Shown here piece by piece: positions 23,896-30,631 of a stretch of 32,969 bases of DNA (position 1 is the first letter of the stretch; each line of letters opens with the position of its first letter). Under the pieces are notes generated by a model, which saw nothing but the letters and a program-made list of their open reading frames with translations, did no database searches and was not told the origin of the DNA. Source of the stretch: Acidobacteriota bacterium (lineage in GTDB: Bacteria; Acidobacteriota; Thermoanaerobaculia; Multivoradales; JAHZIX01); assembly GCA_034211275.1 (NCBI GenBank), contig JAXHTF010000059.1, positions 1 to 32,969 on the forward strand. Direction: 5' to 3'. The position numbers and the translations under genes were made by a program.

Positions 23896-24957
23896 TCATG
23901 GCGTCAGCAGAGCCGCAGCAAAGTTGCCGGCCTGGGCTTCGGTCCAGCGAAAATCAATCTCCTCTTTGCCAGGAAAAATCCGAGCAGCTGAAACAGCTAG
24001 AACTCGACCCGACCAGGGCACGAAGCAGGTAGAACTCACCTCGAGAACGGGAGCCGGCTCCTCGGGTACCGCGTACGAAGCTAGGACTGAAGAGCAGAAG
24101 CGGTCCTCCCGATCAGCGAAGATTCCGAGCTGAACTGTCTGGTTAATTTGGACGGTTTCTTCCATGCCTTCGTATTGCCTGAAAAGGTCATCAAGGTCGC
24201 GATTGACCTGATCCCTGATATTCTCGAGGCTTACCTGAGCGAGAGGCTGCCGCAGCATAGATCGCACCTTCGCGAAATCTGGCTCAACCGCCGGCTTTCC
24301 GCCCGCATCGACAACGATACAGAACGTCATATTCTCTTTGAGTTCCGGCATCTGTCCCCGAAGTACTTTAGCTAAGTCCACGTCATTAAAGTACAGAAGC
24401 TTCAGTTCCAGCTGACGTGAAGCGAGGAGCGAAGTCATGACCGACAGCGCATCCGGATCCAGATCATTCGCGACATGAAATCCCGGCGGGGAGCGAACCT
24501 GCAAATGGCTAGCTCCGACTTCAACGCTGGAAGAACGGGAAATGGAAAGCCCGTCGGGCAGGAAGGACTCTACCGAGAGATCTCCCGAATCTTGTGTCGC
24601 GAAACGGTAACCGGGAGCCGGACACCAATAACCTGGCTCCGCGCAGTGAACGACGTTAGGTGCACTAGGGTGAGGTGCTCCGGCCGGCCAGGCCGCAGGT
24701 TCGGATGCGTCTCTAAGCTCCTCGAGAGCGCGCTCTGCTGCGATGGTGCCAACAGCTACTCCGATTCCCTCCAGGAACTTCTCGGCAAGTTTCTTGGCGA
24801 CCGTGGATTTCTGAGCCTGGGCTGTGCCAGAAAAGCAGAGAGCAATGACTAACCCACACCCGAGCACGCATCTACTGAACCAGGAACGGCGCCTGGTCGA
24901 TTCCTTCGCCAATGGCACGACCTGAAGATGAGTCCGTAAAGGGGATTGCGACTTCAT
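23896..24957 (-). CDS. secreted protein of unknown function (cassette gene)
   Basis: This 353-aa protein starts at ATG 24955-24957, chosen for its GAGG ribosome site; the frame opens 12 codons earlier. A long positively charged N-region precedes the signal helix (CVLGCGLVIALCFSGTAQAQ). The mature part has paired cysteines (HCAEPGYWCPAPG), a region of strands (LSVESFLPDG, SHLQVRSPPGFH), and an acidic helix (LDDLFRQYEGMEETVQ). It ends in a strand-rich C-terminus (SSTCFVPWSGRVLAVSAARI). No family was recognised. Its attC is the site at 23737, 83 bp after the stop. Confidence 0.7.
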   Translation of the reverse strand: MKSQSPLRTHLQVVPLAKESTRRRSWFSRCVLGCGLVIALCFSGTAQAQKSTVAKKLAEKFLEGIGVAVGTIAAERALEELRDASEPAAWPAGAPHPSAPNVVHCAEPGYWCPAPGYRFATQDSGDLSVESFLPDGLSISRSSSVEVGASHLQVRSPPGFHVANDLDPDALSVMTSLLASRQLELKLLYFNDVDLAKVLRGQMPELKENMTFCIVVDAGGKPAVEPDFAKVRSMLRQPLAQVSLENIRDQVNRDLDDLFRQYEGMEETVQINQTVQLGIFADREDRFCSSVLASYAVPEEPAPVLEVSSTCFVPWSGRVLAVSAARIFPGKEEIDFRWTEAQAGNFAAALLTP

Positions 24958-25034
24958 CGAAAGCACCTCAAGGCTGGTAGGAGTAAGCATCATAATTGCT
25001 GGTGGAATCGAGTGACCTATCGGTCAGTGCAGGC

Positions 25035-25093
25035 GGCTAACGGTCTTGGCCTGAGCGGCGGCGCAGCCGTCCGTCTCCAGGCCGGTGTTAGCC
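25035..25093 (-). other. attC recombination site (59 bp)
   Basis: The minus-strand R'' is GGCTAAC (25093-25087) and R' is GTTAGCC (25041-25035), exactly 59 bp. GGCCTGGAGACGG pairs with CCGCTCAGGCC around a GGCTGCGCCG loop with extra-helical bases. It lies about 20 bp after the GGCT stop. Confidence 0.9.
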
Positions 25094-25113
25094 GGCAAGT
25101 CGTGATCTTGGAG

Positions 25114-25560
25114 TTACGCATCCTTCCATCGCTCAAGGCCCTTCACGTAGATCTTGGGCAGGCCGACTTCAACTGCGGCTTGGATCATCACTTTGAGATA
25201 GTCGGCATCCGGCGAAAGACCCTGCTCGTCAGGATAAGACACATAAGTCCAGGCGTAGCCAACATCGCCTTGGCCATTTGCGACCGGAACAGCAATTCGA
25301 ACATATGCATCCGGATCTTCGATCTCATCCATCTTGTCAAGATCGCTCCTTGAAATATGCCAAAGCACTCCCAGAACTACGTCGTGGTGGGGATCCCCCA
25401 GTTCCACACTTGCAACCGAGCCTTGACGGTACGATCCCTTACGATTGAATGTAAGCCTGAACCCTTCTAGCCTGCCTAGATCGACATACGCCGCAGTCGG
25501 GCAGCGCTCCCTGATCTGGCGGGCCGACATATTCGAGCCGTATGCGAAATAGAGCTCCAT
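25114..25560 (-). CDS. gamma-glutamylcyclotransferase-like (AIG2) protein (cassette gene)
   Basis: This 148-aa protein has the family signature YFAYGSNM at residues 4-11, the loop that binds the gamma-glutamyl group. The segment MDEIEDPDAY (77-86) probably holds the catalytic glutamate. The family releases 5-oxoproline from gamma-glutamyl amines or peptides. The ATG shares one base with the TGA of the upstream gene (TGATG), so translation is coupled. The pair makes a two-gene cassette, which is unusual. An attC follows the stop by 20 bp. It may process a product or ligand of its partner, but this is speculation. Confidence 0.85.
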   Translation of the reverse strand: MELYFAYGSNMSARQIRERCPTAAYVDLGRLEGFRLTFNRKGSYRQGSVASVELGDPHHDVVLGVLWHISRSDLDKMDEIEDPDAYVRIAVPVANGQGDVGYAWTYVSYPDEQGLSPDADYLKVMIQAAVEVGLPKIYVKGLERWKDA

Positions 25561-26213
25561 CAAGCAGACTCCGCGACTTCATCCAACTCATCCTTGGTTC
25601 TCACTGGCTTCACTGACTTGTAGTTCTTCATGGCTAGCACGTTCTTCCTCATGCGTCTCGCGAGGTCTTTTCTTCCGTGGATGAACATTCCTGTAGAGGC
25701 AACTCTCACTTTGGAATCCTCAAGGTCCCGCTCGGCTGAGAGCATCAATTCTACCACATTGCTCCGCCTCGCCTGGTCGATAACACACACGCTTGCAATA
25801 TCTTGTTGCGCCTTGTTGTCCACAATGTAAAGGTGGAAGTAATCTGGGAAATCCTCAAGTAGTCTCCCGAGCAATTCGGCCCACTGCGGATTTAGCGGCC
25901 TGAGGGTCTGGAAACGCGTTATGTGAACATCTCTCGCCAGCGCGCCCCTCATCGCCTCGTGATAGTTTTTGGCGATCCTTGGCCCATCGGATCCCTTGAA
26001 CTCAAAACCTTCGCCGGTTACAATTATTTCTTCTCGAGCCCCGTTGATTCGCTCCTTGAAGTACTCATAGAAATTGCGATTCAGCTGCTCACTTTCAGGC
26101 TCAAAGATCTTGATCTTTCTCAGCTGCCCGAACTGTTTGAGTCGAAGCGCTTGCGCGCCGATAGCTGTTGCCAGGATTCCGGAAACGATTCCAATCAGGA
26201 GTTCAGAGATCAT
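25560..26213 (-). CDS. membrane-anchored unknown, first gene of a two-gene cassette
   Basis: This 217-aa protein has an N-terminal membrane helix (LLIGIVSGILATAIGAQAL). A soluble domain follows, starting with YEYFKERINGAREEIIVTGEGFEF. It then has KNYHEAMRGALARDVHITRFQTL, PQWAELLGRLLEDF, and strands YFHLYIVDNK and ASVCVIDQ. The order (helix, AREEIIVTGEGFE strand, long helix, VHITRFQT strand, later VCVID) resembles noncatalytic phospholipase-D-like domains. The HKD motif is absent, so the resemblance is structural only. The C-terminus is basic. It is translationally coupled to the downstream gamma-glutamylcyclotransferase-like gene. Its R' box is 66 bp upstream. Confidence 0.65.
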   Translation of the reverse strand: MISELLIGIVSGILATAIGAQALRLKQFGQLRKIKIFEPESEQLNRNFYEYFKERINGAREEIIVTGEGFEFKGSDGPRIAKNYHEAMRGALARDVHITRFQTLRPLNPQWAELLGRLLEDFPDYFHLYIVDNKAQQDIASVCVIDQARRSNVVELMLSAERDLEDSKVRVASTGMFIHGRKDLARRMRKNVLAMKNYKSVKPVRTKDELDEVAESA

Positions 26214-26279
26214 TCTTCGTCTTCGTCCCTATTCTGTTGCAGTGTTATAGCATCGAATTCACTGGAAGTGGCATGCGCC

Positions 26280-26369
26280 GGCTAACATTAAGCGCTCTAT
26301 GTGACATCACCGCGTAGCGAGCCCCTCTGATCACCCCACCTCCCGATGTCATATAGAGCGCGGTTGGAC
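26280..26369 (-). other. attC recombination site, first surviving one after intI
   Basis: The minus-strand R'' is GTCCAAC (26369-26363) and R' is GTTAGCC (26286-26280), 90 bp. The arms GCGCTCTATATGACATC (26361-26345) and GATGTCACATAGAGCGC (26308-26292) pair over 17 bp with one wobble. This stem is longer and cleaner than the other sites. The cassette gene that should precede it is missing; an IS91-type element lies there instead. Confidence 0.8.
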
Positions 26370-26629
26370 GAAACCGCGGGCCGAGCGGCCGGGCCGACTA
26401 TGGGGATTCAATCGGTCTTTGCGACAGGCGGAGAGCAGGAAACGCCGTCGTAGGAGCCTGCCAGGGGCTCGCGACTCTCTGCTTGGACGCTGCTTCACGG
26501 CTACCTCCGGATCGTGAATCGATACTTTGACGATTGCTAGAGTGAAAGTATACCGCAAGTTTCGACTACGGGCGCACCCCTCCCTGTGTCCATGAGCACG
26601 GACCTCTCGGGGCAAAGCACGAAGAGACC

Positions 26630-27820
26630 TCAAGCAGCACGACACGGCGGGGCCCTCTCTCGGAGCAAGGCTGCGGGAGCTTCCCGGCGACTCACCCGCC
26701 CCACGATCCGTAGGTTTCCCTCTCCGCAGTGCGGGCAGGCCCACGACGGTGGCGAGGCCTCTTCCACAGGCACCCCCTCCGGCGGCGAAGCCCCCAAAGC
26801 CTCGCGACAGAGTCGTAGGGCCTCGGCTCGGTGCCGATTGGCCAGCAGGCCGTAGTAGCGGATGCGGACGAAGCCGGAGGGTAGGACGTGCTGGAGGAAG
26901 CGGCGGATCAGCTCTTCGGCGCGGAGGCGTAGCAGCCGCCACCGGCCGCCGTGGCGGTAGTCCTTGTAGGTCAGCACGACGGTGTCGCTCTCCATCCGTA
27001 GCAGGCGCTGGTTGGAGAGGGCGACGCGGTGGGTGTAGCGGGAGAGATATTTGAGCACTCTCTCCGGCCCGGCGAAGGGTGGCTTGCAGTAGACCACCCA
27101 CTCCTGGTTGTAGAGAGCATCGAGGAAGCTCTGGAAGGTCTCCGGATCCGCGAGATGCTCCACCTTTCCGACCCAGGCGAGCTCGCCAGCAGCTCGGGCG
27201 GCCTGGAGGCCGGCCAGGTACTTGCCACGAAAGACTCGGGACAGCACCCGCACCGGCAGCAGATACCCGCGGCGGGACGGGATCCAGCGGTCTCCCGTTG
27301 GCGACAGGCCTCCTCCCGGCACGATGCAGTGGACGTGGGGATGATGGGTCAGCTGCTGGCCCCAGGTGTGGAGCACCGCCAGCACGCCCAGTCGGGCGCC
27401 CAAGCGTTTTGGACTCGTAGCCACCTCGAGGAGCGTCTGGGCGGCGCAGCGAAACAGCAGGCTGTAGAGCGGCTTTGGATTCCGGAGCGCCAGAGGACCT
27501 AGCTCCGCGGGTAGGGTGAAGACCACGTGGAAGTAGTCGACGGGGAGGAGCTCCCGTTGACGAGCCTCCAGCCAGCGCAGCCGCTCTGCCCCTTGGCACT
27601 TCGGACAGTGCCGATTGCGGCACGAGTTGTAGGCCACCCGACGCTCGCGGCAGTGGTCACACTCGTAGACGTGACCGCCCAGCTCGGCGGTCCGGCAGTG
27701 TTCGATGGCCGACATCGCCCGCAGGTGTTCCAGCGGCAAGCGCCCCGCGTGTTGCTCGCGGAAACGATCTCCGTAGGACCGGAAGATGTCCGCCACCTCG
27801 AGGGTAGCGGCAGTAGGCAC
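26630..27820 (-). CDS. IS91-family transposase (HUH, rolling-circle)
   Basis: This 396-aa protein has a zinc-binding N-terminal domain (CDHC at 54-57, then NSCRNRHCPKC at 65-75). The metal-binding HUH motif is HPHVHC at residues 160-165 (His162, His164), followed by IVPGGG. The catalytic tyrosine region is KYLSRYTHRVA at 257-267, and a second C4-like cluster (CPHCGEGN) lies near the C-terminus. This is the complete IS91 set, so the enzyme looks intact. The start is a GTG at 27818-27820, 6 bp after the stop of the recombinase gene. It nicks at oriIS and moves by rolling circle. Confidence 0.95.
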   Translation of the reverse strand: MPTAATLEVADIFRSYGDRFREQHAGRLPLEHLRAMSAIEHCRTAELGGHVYECDHCRERRVAYNSCRNRHCPKCQGAERLRWLEARQRELLPVDYFHVVFTLPAELGPLALRNPKPLYSLLFRCAAQTLLEVATSPKRLGARLGVLAVLHTWGQQLTHHPHVHCIVPGGGLSPTGDRWIPSRRGYLLPVRVLSRVFRGKYLAGLQAARAAGELAWVGKVEHLADPETFQSFLDALYNQEWVVYCKPPFAGPERVLKYLSRYTHRVALSNQRLLRMESDTVVLTYKDYRHGGRWRLLRLRAEELIRRFLQHVLPSGFVRIRYYGLLANRHRAEALRLCREALGASPPEGVPVEEASPPSWACPHCGEGNLRIVGRVSRREAPAALLRERAPPCRAA

Positions 27821-27826
27821 GGCGGC

Positions 27827-28687
27827 CTACCAAAACCGCTCGGGCGCTTCTCCGATCAGCGTGTCGAAGGGGCTTCGCACGCCGCTGGTTTGAGTCTCCG
27901 TGAGGCGGGTATAGATCATGGTGCTGGTCAGGTTGCGGTGCCCCAGCAGCTGCTGGATGTAGAGCAGGCTCGTGCCCTGCTCCAGCAGGTGGGTGGCGAA
28001 AGCATGGCGCAGCGAATGCGGGCCGACCTGCTTCTCGATCCCGGCCGCCGCCACGGAGCGTTGGAAGGCGCGTTGGGCGCTGCGGGCTCCTATCGGCTGG
28101 TCCGCTCCTGGCCGAGCGAACAGCCAAGGCCGGGGTCGGCATCTCCACCAGTAGGTCTCCAGGTGGTACAGCAGCCGGGGAGACAGCATCACCGCTCGAT
28201 CCTGGCCGCCTTTGCCGTCCCGAACGCAGATCCGCATCGCCTCCCGGTCGATGTCCTCGACCCGGAGCCGGCGGCCTTCACCAAGCCGAAGCCCCGTGGC
28301 GTAGAGGGTCATAAAGAGCGTCTGATAGAGAAGCCCCTTCGTCGCCGACAAGATCCGCCCCACCTCCTCGCGGGTCAAGATCACCGGCAGCTTGCGCCGA
28401 CGCAGCCGCTTGACCACCAAGCCCTCGACCACTTCACCGCACTCCAGCACGTGCCGGTAGAGGAACTTGAGGGCTTGCAGCGCTTGGCTGGCCGTGGAGT
28501 CGGACAGCTGGCGGTCCTTGAGCAGGTAGATCAGGTACGCTCGGACCTCTCTGTGGCCCAGCGTCCTCGGGGAGCGGTCATAATGCTCCACGAACTTGCG
28601 CACCGCGTAGAGATAGCTCTTCTGCGACCGGGGCCGCAGTCCCCGAAGCGCCATTTCCTCTTCCATCTTCGTCTTCAGCTTTCCCAT
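27827..28687 (-). CDS. tyrosine recombinase linked to the IS91 transposase
   Basis: This 286-aa protein has a SAM-like core-binding domain (residues 5-92) and a catalytic domain. The active-site set is Arg134 (TGLRLGEG), His224-x-x-Arg227 (HSLRHAFATHLL), His250 (LLGHRN) and Tyr259 (TMIYTRL). It resembles integron integrases in RRRKLPVILTREEV but lacks their extra insertion. An AAGGAGG site lies 6 nt before the ATG. Tyrosine recombinases upstream of the transposase are a known feature of one IS91 subgroup, so it is probably part of the element. Its role in transposition is unclear. Confidence 0.93.
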   Translation of the reverse strand: MGKLKTKMEEEMALRGLRPRSQKSYLYAVRKFVEHYDRSPRTLGHREVRAYLIYLLKDRQLSDSTASQALQALKFLYRHVLECGEVVEGLVVKRLRRRKLPVILTREEVGRILSATKGLLYQTLFMTLYATGLRLGEGRRLRVEDIDREAMRICVRDGKGGQDRAVMLSPRLLYHLETYWWRCRPRPWLFARPGADQPIGARSAQRAFQRSVAAAGIEKQVGPHSLRHAFATHLLEQGTSLLYIQQLLGHRNLTSTMIYTRLTETQTSGVRSPFDTLIGEAPERFW

Positions 28688-28857
28688 AGCGAACCTCCTT
28701 TGCTGGAGCGGAATTGCTCCAAAAAAGGAAGTGCGCTGGGACGCGGGGAACTCTGAAAGAAAGGAAAAGAAAGCCGAGAACTGATCGAAAGGTTCGGAGA
28801 AAGCGACGTGAGGATCGAGGGTCAGAAAACCACCGCGAAGCGGTTTAGTTCAACCTT

Positions 28858-29189
28858 AGTTTCAACGATTCCCGCCACAATCTGTCTATACGGCACTTGG
28901 AATCTCCTGCTCAAGACTCTCTCTCCTTACAAGCTGCTCTTTTTCTTCATCATAAGCTGTCTGAGGAACTAACGTCAATCTCTGCGCCTGTCCAATATGC
29001 GTGCCACGACACTGGCTGTCGCGGGGTTTCTGCCTATCCGAACAGGCCTCACCGCTGAGGCAAGGCGCGATAACGAGCATCTCCCCCTGGTTATGAGCCG
29101 CATAGCAGCCTGCCCGGTGCCTATGCGACACGGAACGCTGTCGTATAGGCAGATCGCCATCTGTCGTATAGGCGCTGTCGCATAGGCAG
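28858..29189. repeat. 332-bp dispersed repeat, copy B, with clustered 12-bp motifs
   Basis: It aligns over its full length with 777-1109, in the same orientation. Motif copies are at 28884 (variant), 29032 (variant), 29119 (inverted), and 29139, 29162 and 29176 (direct). TGCCTATGCGACA at 29118-29130 and TGTCGTATAGGCA at 29139-29151 could pair over 13 bp with one wobble. The spacing of the last four motifs (20, 23, 14) matches copy A. It fills the gap 28858-29189 between the IS91 element and the small gene at 29298. Confidence 0.75.
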
Positions 29190-29297
29190 CCGGGATGGCC
29201 GCAAACCAGACGAGAAATCTTTCTTTTTTACGCCTAAATACCGCCTTCTTGAGCTATAATCGAGTCATCCGAATGATCGACAATTCCTGGAGGCAAG

Positions 29298-29489
29298 ATG
29301 TATCAGCCCAAGCTGCTTCCCTGCCATATTCGCGCGCTCTACCTGCTTAAAAAGCGTGACGGCAAGCCCATGACTTTTCATGTTAGGAAAGCGGTCGAGC
29401 AGTACCTGGAGATTCACGCTGAGGACTCTCTTTCTTCGGGCTTCGAGGCTCCGGAAGCTGGTACCTCGTCGAGTTCGAGTCGCTCATAG
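29298..29489 (+). CDS. small ribbon-helix-helix-like DNA-binding protein
   Basis: This 63-aa protein has an N-terminal part, LPCHIRALYLLKKRDGKPMTFHVRKAVEQYLE, with the strand-helix-helix pattern of CopG/Arc repressors. The tail is low complexity (AGTSSSSSRS). A strong GGAGG site lies 6 nt before the ATG, and TATAAT at 29255-29260 could be its -10 box, with no good -35. It is convergent with intI and its last 6 bp overlap the end of that gene. It may be a remnant or a regulator of the integron; the sequence alone does not say. Confidence 0.65.
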   Translation: MYQPKLLPCHIRALYLLKKRDGKPMTFHVRKAVEQYLEIHAEDSLSSGFEAPEAGTSSSSSRS

Positions 29490-30464
29490 GTCATCCAGAG
29501 GGCTCCGAACTCCTCGCCCGCCTTGGTTCAGCACGTGGGTGTAAATCATCGTTGTCTTCAGATTGCTGTGGCCGAGGAGCTCTTGAATGGTGCGGATGTC
29601 GTAGCCGGCCTCCAGGAGATGGGTTGCGAAGGAGTGGCGCAGAGTGTGGCAGCCGGCGTGTTTGTGGACGTCCGATCTACGGAGCGCTGTCTTGAAGGCT
29701 CGCTGGATGGTGCGTTCGTGGATGTGGTGGCGCCGGATGGCGCCGGATTCGGGATCTCGGGAAGGCCTTTCAGCTGGGAAGAGATACTGCCAGGCAAGCT
29801 CGTACTGAGCGTTGGGATACTTCTTCGCCAGTGCATAGGGCAGCTCGACACCGGCGTAGCCTTGCCGCCGAGCTTTTTCATGGGCTGTTCGAACCCGTTT
29901 CACTTGATTCTGGAGAGGAGCAACCAGCGAACTGGGCAGGATAGTGAGGCGGTCCTTCTCGCCTTTGCCGTCCCGAACGGTGAGCTGGCAGGTTTCCAGA
30001 TCGACATCTTTGACCCGCAGGCGCAGACCCTCGAGGAGGCGAAGGCCGCCGCCGTAGAGGACGGAGAGAACCAGCTTGGGGCTTCCGGAGGCTTGGTTGA
30101 GGATTCGTCGAACCTCGGAGCGGGTCAGCACCACGGGGAGCTTGCGCTTCCGGCGGGCGCGGATGATTTGCAGCTCGCCCAGCTCCTCTTCCAGAACGTG
30201 GCGGTAGAGGAAGACCAAGGCGCAGAGAGCTTGCTGCTGGGTGCTGGCGCTGACTCTCCGCTCGTTGGCCAGGAAGGCGAGAAATTGATTCACCTCCGGC
30301 TCCCGCAGCTCTCTCGGATGTCTTCGGCCGTGGAAGCGCACGTAGCGGCGGATCCAATGGCAGTAGGACCGGATGGTCCGGCGGCTCAGGCGGCGGGTCT
30401 GCATGCGGCGGCCGGCCTCCTCCAGCAGCGTTCTGGAGGGCGGGCCTGGGCTTCGATTGGTCAT
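29484..30464 (-). CDS. intI: integron integrase IntI
   Basis: This is a 326-aa tyrosine recombinase with the catalytic set Arg142 (GGGLRLLEGLRLRVKDVD), His273-x-x-Arg276 (CHTLRHSFATHLLEAG), His299 (LLGHSN) and Tyr308 (TTMIYTHV). Between them lies the IntI-specific insertion (about residues 203-250), with ALAKKYPNAQYELAWQYLFPA and IRRHHIHERTIQRAFK. This insertion is absent from XerC/D and from the IS91-linked recombinase. It is needed to hold the extra-helical bases of folded attC sites. AAGGAG lies 7 nt before the ATG, and the gene appears intact. Its 3' end, not its 5' end, faces the cassettes, the reverse of class 1 integrons. The attI site was not identified. Confidence 0.95.
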   Translation of the reverse strand: MTNRSPGPPSRTLLEEAGRRMQTRRLSRRTIRSYCHWIRRYVRFHGRRHPRELREPEVNQFLAFLANERRVSASTQQQALCALVFLYRHVLEEELGELQIIRARRKRKLPVVLTRSEVRRILNQASGSPKLVLSVLYGGGLRLLEGLRLRVKDVDLETCQLTVRDGKGEKDRLTILPSSLVAPLQNQVKRVRTAHEKARRQGYAGVELPYALAKKYPNAQYELAWQYLFPAERPSRDPESGAIRRHHIHERTIQRAFKTALRRSDVHKHAGCHTLRHSFATHLLEAGYDIRTIQELLGHSNLKTTMIYTHVLNQGGRGVRSPLDDL

Positions 30465-30553
30465 CGCAGGTCTCCTTTCTTCAAGAATGGCTACCTACGA
30501 GGACGGACGACGGGGCAAGGATCGCTCAGCAAATTTCCCAGCCCCAAACGCAC

Positions 30554-30583
30554 CAACGCCCCGAGCAGGCACCCGGGGCGTTG
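30554..30583 (-). terminator. stem-loop, possible terminator of the S9 peptidase gene
   Basis: CAACGCCCC at 30554-30562 and GGGGCGTTG at 30575-30583 form a perfect 9-bp stem with a 12-nt loop. It lies about 50 bp before intI-side DNA, after the stop of the S9 gene (30632). On the minus strand it is followed by GTGCGTTTGG, a weak U-tract. Confidence 0.5.
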
Positions 30584-30631
30584 AAGCATCAGGACCGGAG
30601 ACCCGGTTTACAGATCAGTTCAGGAAGAGGA

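Larger units (their letters stand above)
26370..28857 (-). mobile_element. IS91-family element with paired tyrosine recombinase
   Basis: Two coupled minus-strand genes, a tyrosine recombinase (27827-28687) and an IS91 Y1-HUH transposase (26630-27820), lie between the attC at 26280-26369 and the repeat copy B at 28858. The outer limits are inferred from these neighbours. About 260 bp after the transposase stop and about 170 bp before the recombinase start are non-coding and would hold oriIS and terIS. IS91 elements make no target duplication, so the ends cannot be fixed from one copy. The right flank holds a small hairpin (ACCGCGAAGCGGT-like, 28830-28845) followed by GTTC. Confidence 0.7.
18103..30464 (-). 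mobile_element. chromosomal integron with reverse-oriented intI
   Basis: intI at the right and about eight cassettes to its left share one orientation, and nine attC or attC-like sites separate or end the cassettes. The cassettes vary in G+C and encode unrelated functions, as expected for captured genes. The array is interrupted at 26370-28857 by an IS91-type element. Confidence 0.85.

Noticed and set aside
26349-27623. A 424-codon minus-strand frame overlapping the IS91 transposase
   Set aside because: It is a shifted shadow of the transposase, very rich in Arg/Pro/Ala, with no domain.
28886-29131. An 81-codon frame within repeat copy B
   Set aside because: The corresponding stretch of copy A is broken by stops and frameshifts, so the sequence is not maintained as coding.
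28690-29484. attI site 3' of intI
   Set aside because: I scanned for GTTRRRY on the cassette strand; only GTTGAAC near 28846 fits, without supporting direct repeats, so no attI is annotated.
30554-30583. An attI or attC site beside the intI start
   Set aside because: The stem is a perfect 9-bp palindrome with no extra-helical bases and no R-box consensus; it fits a terminator better.
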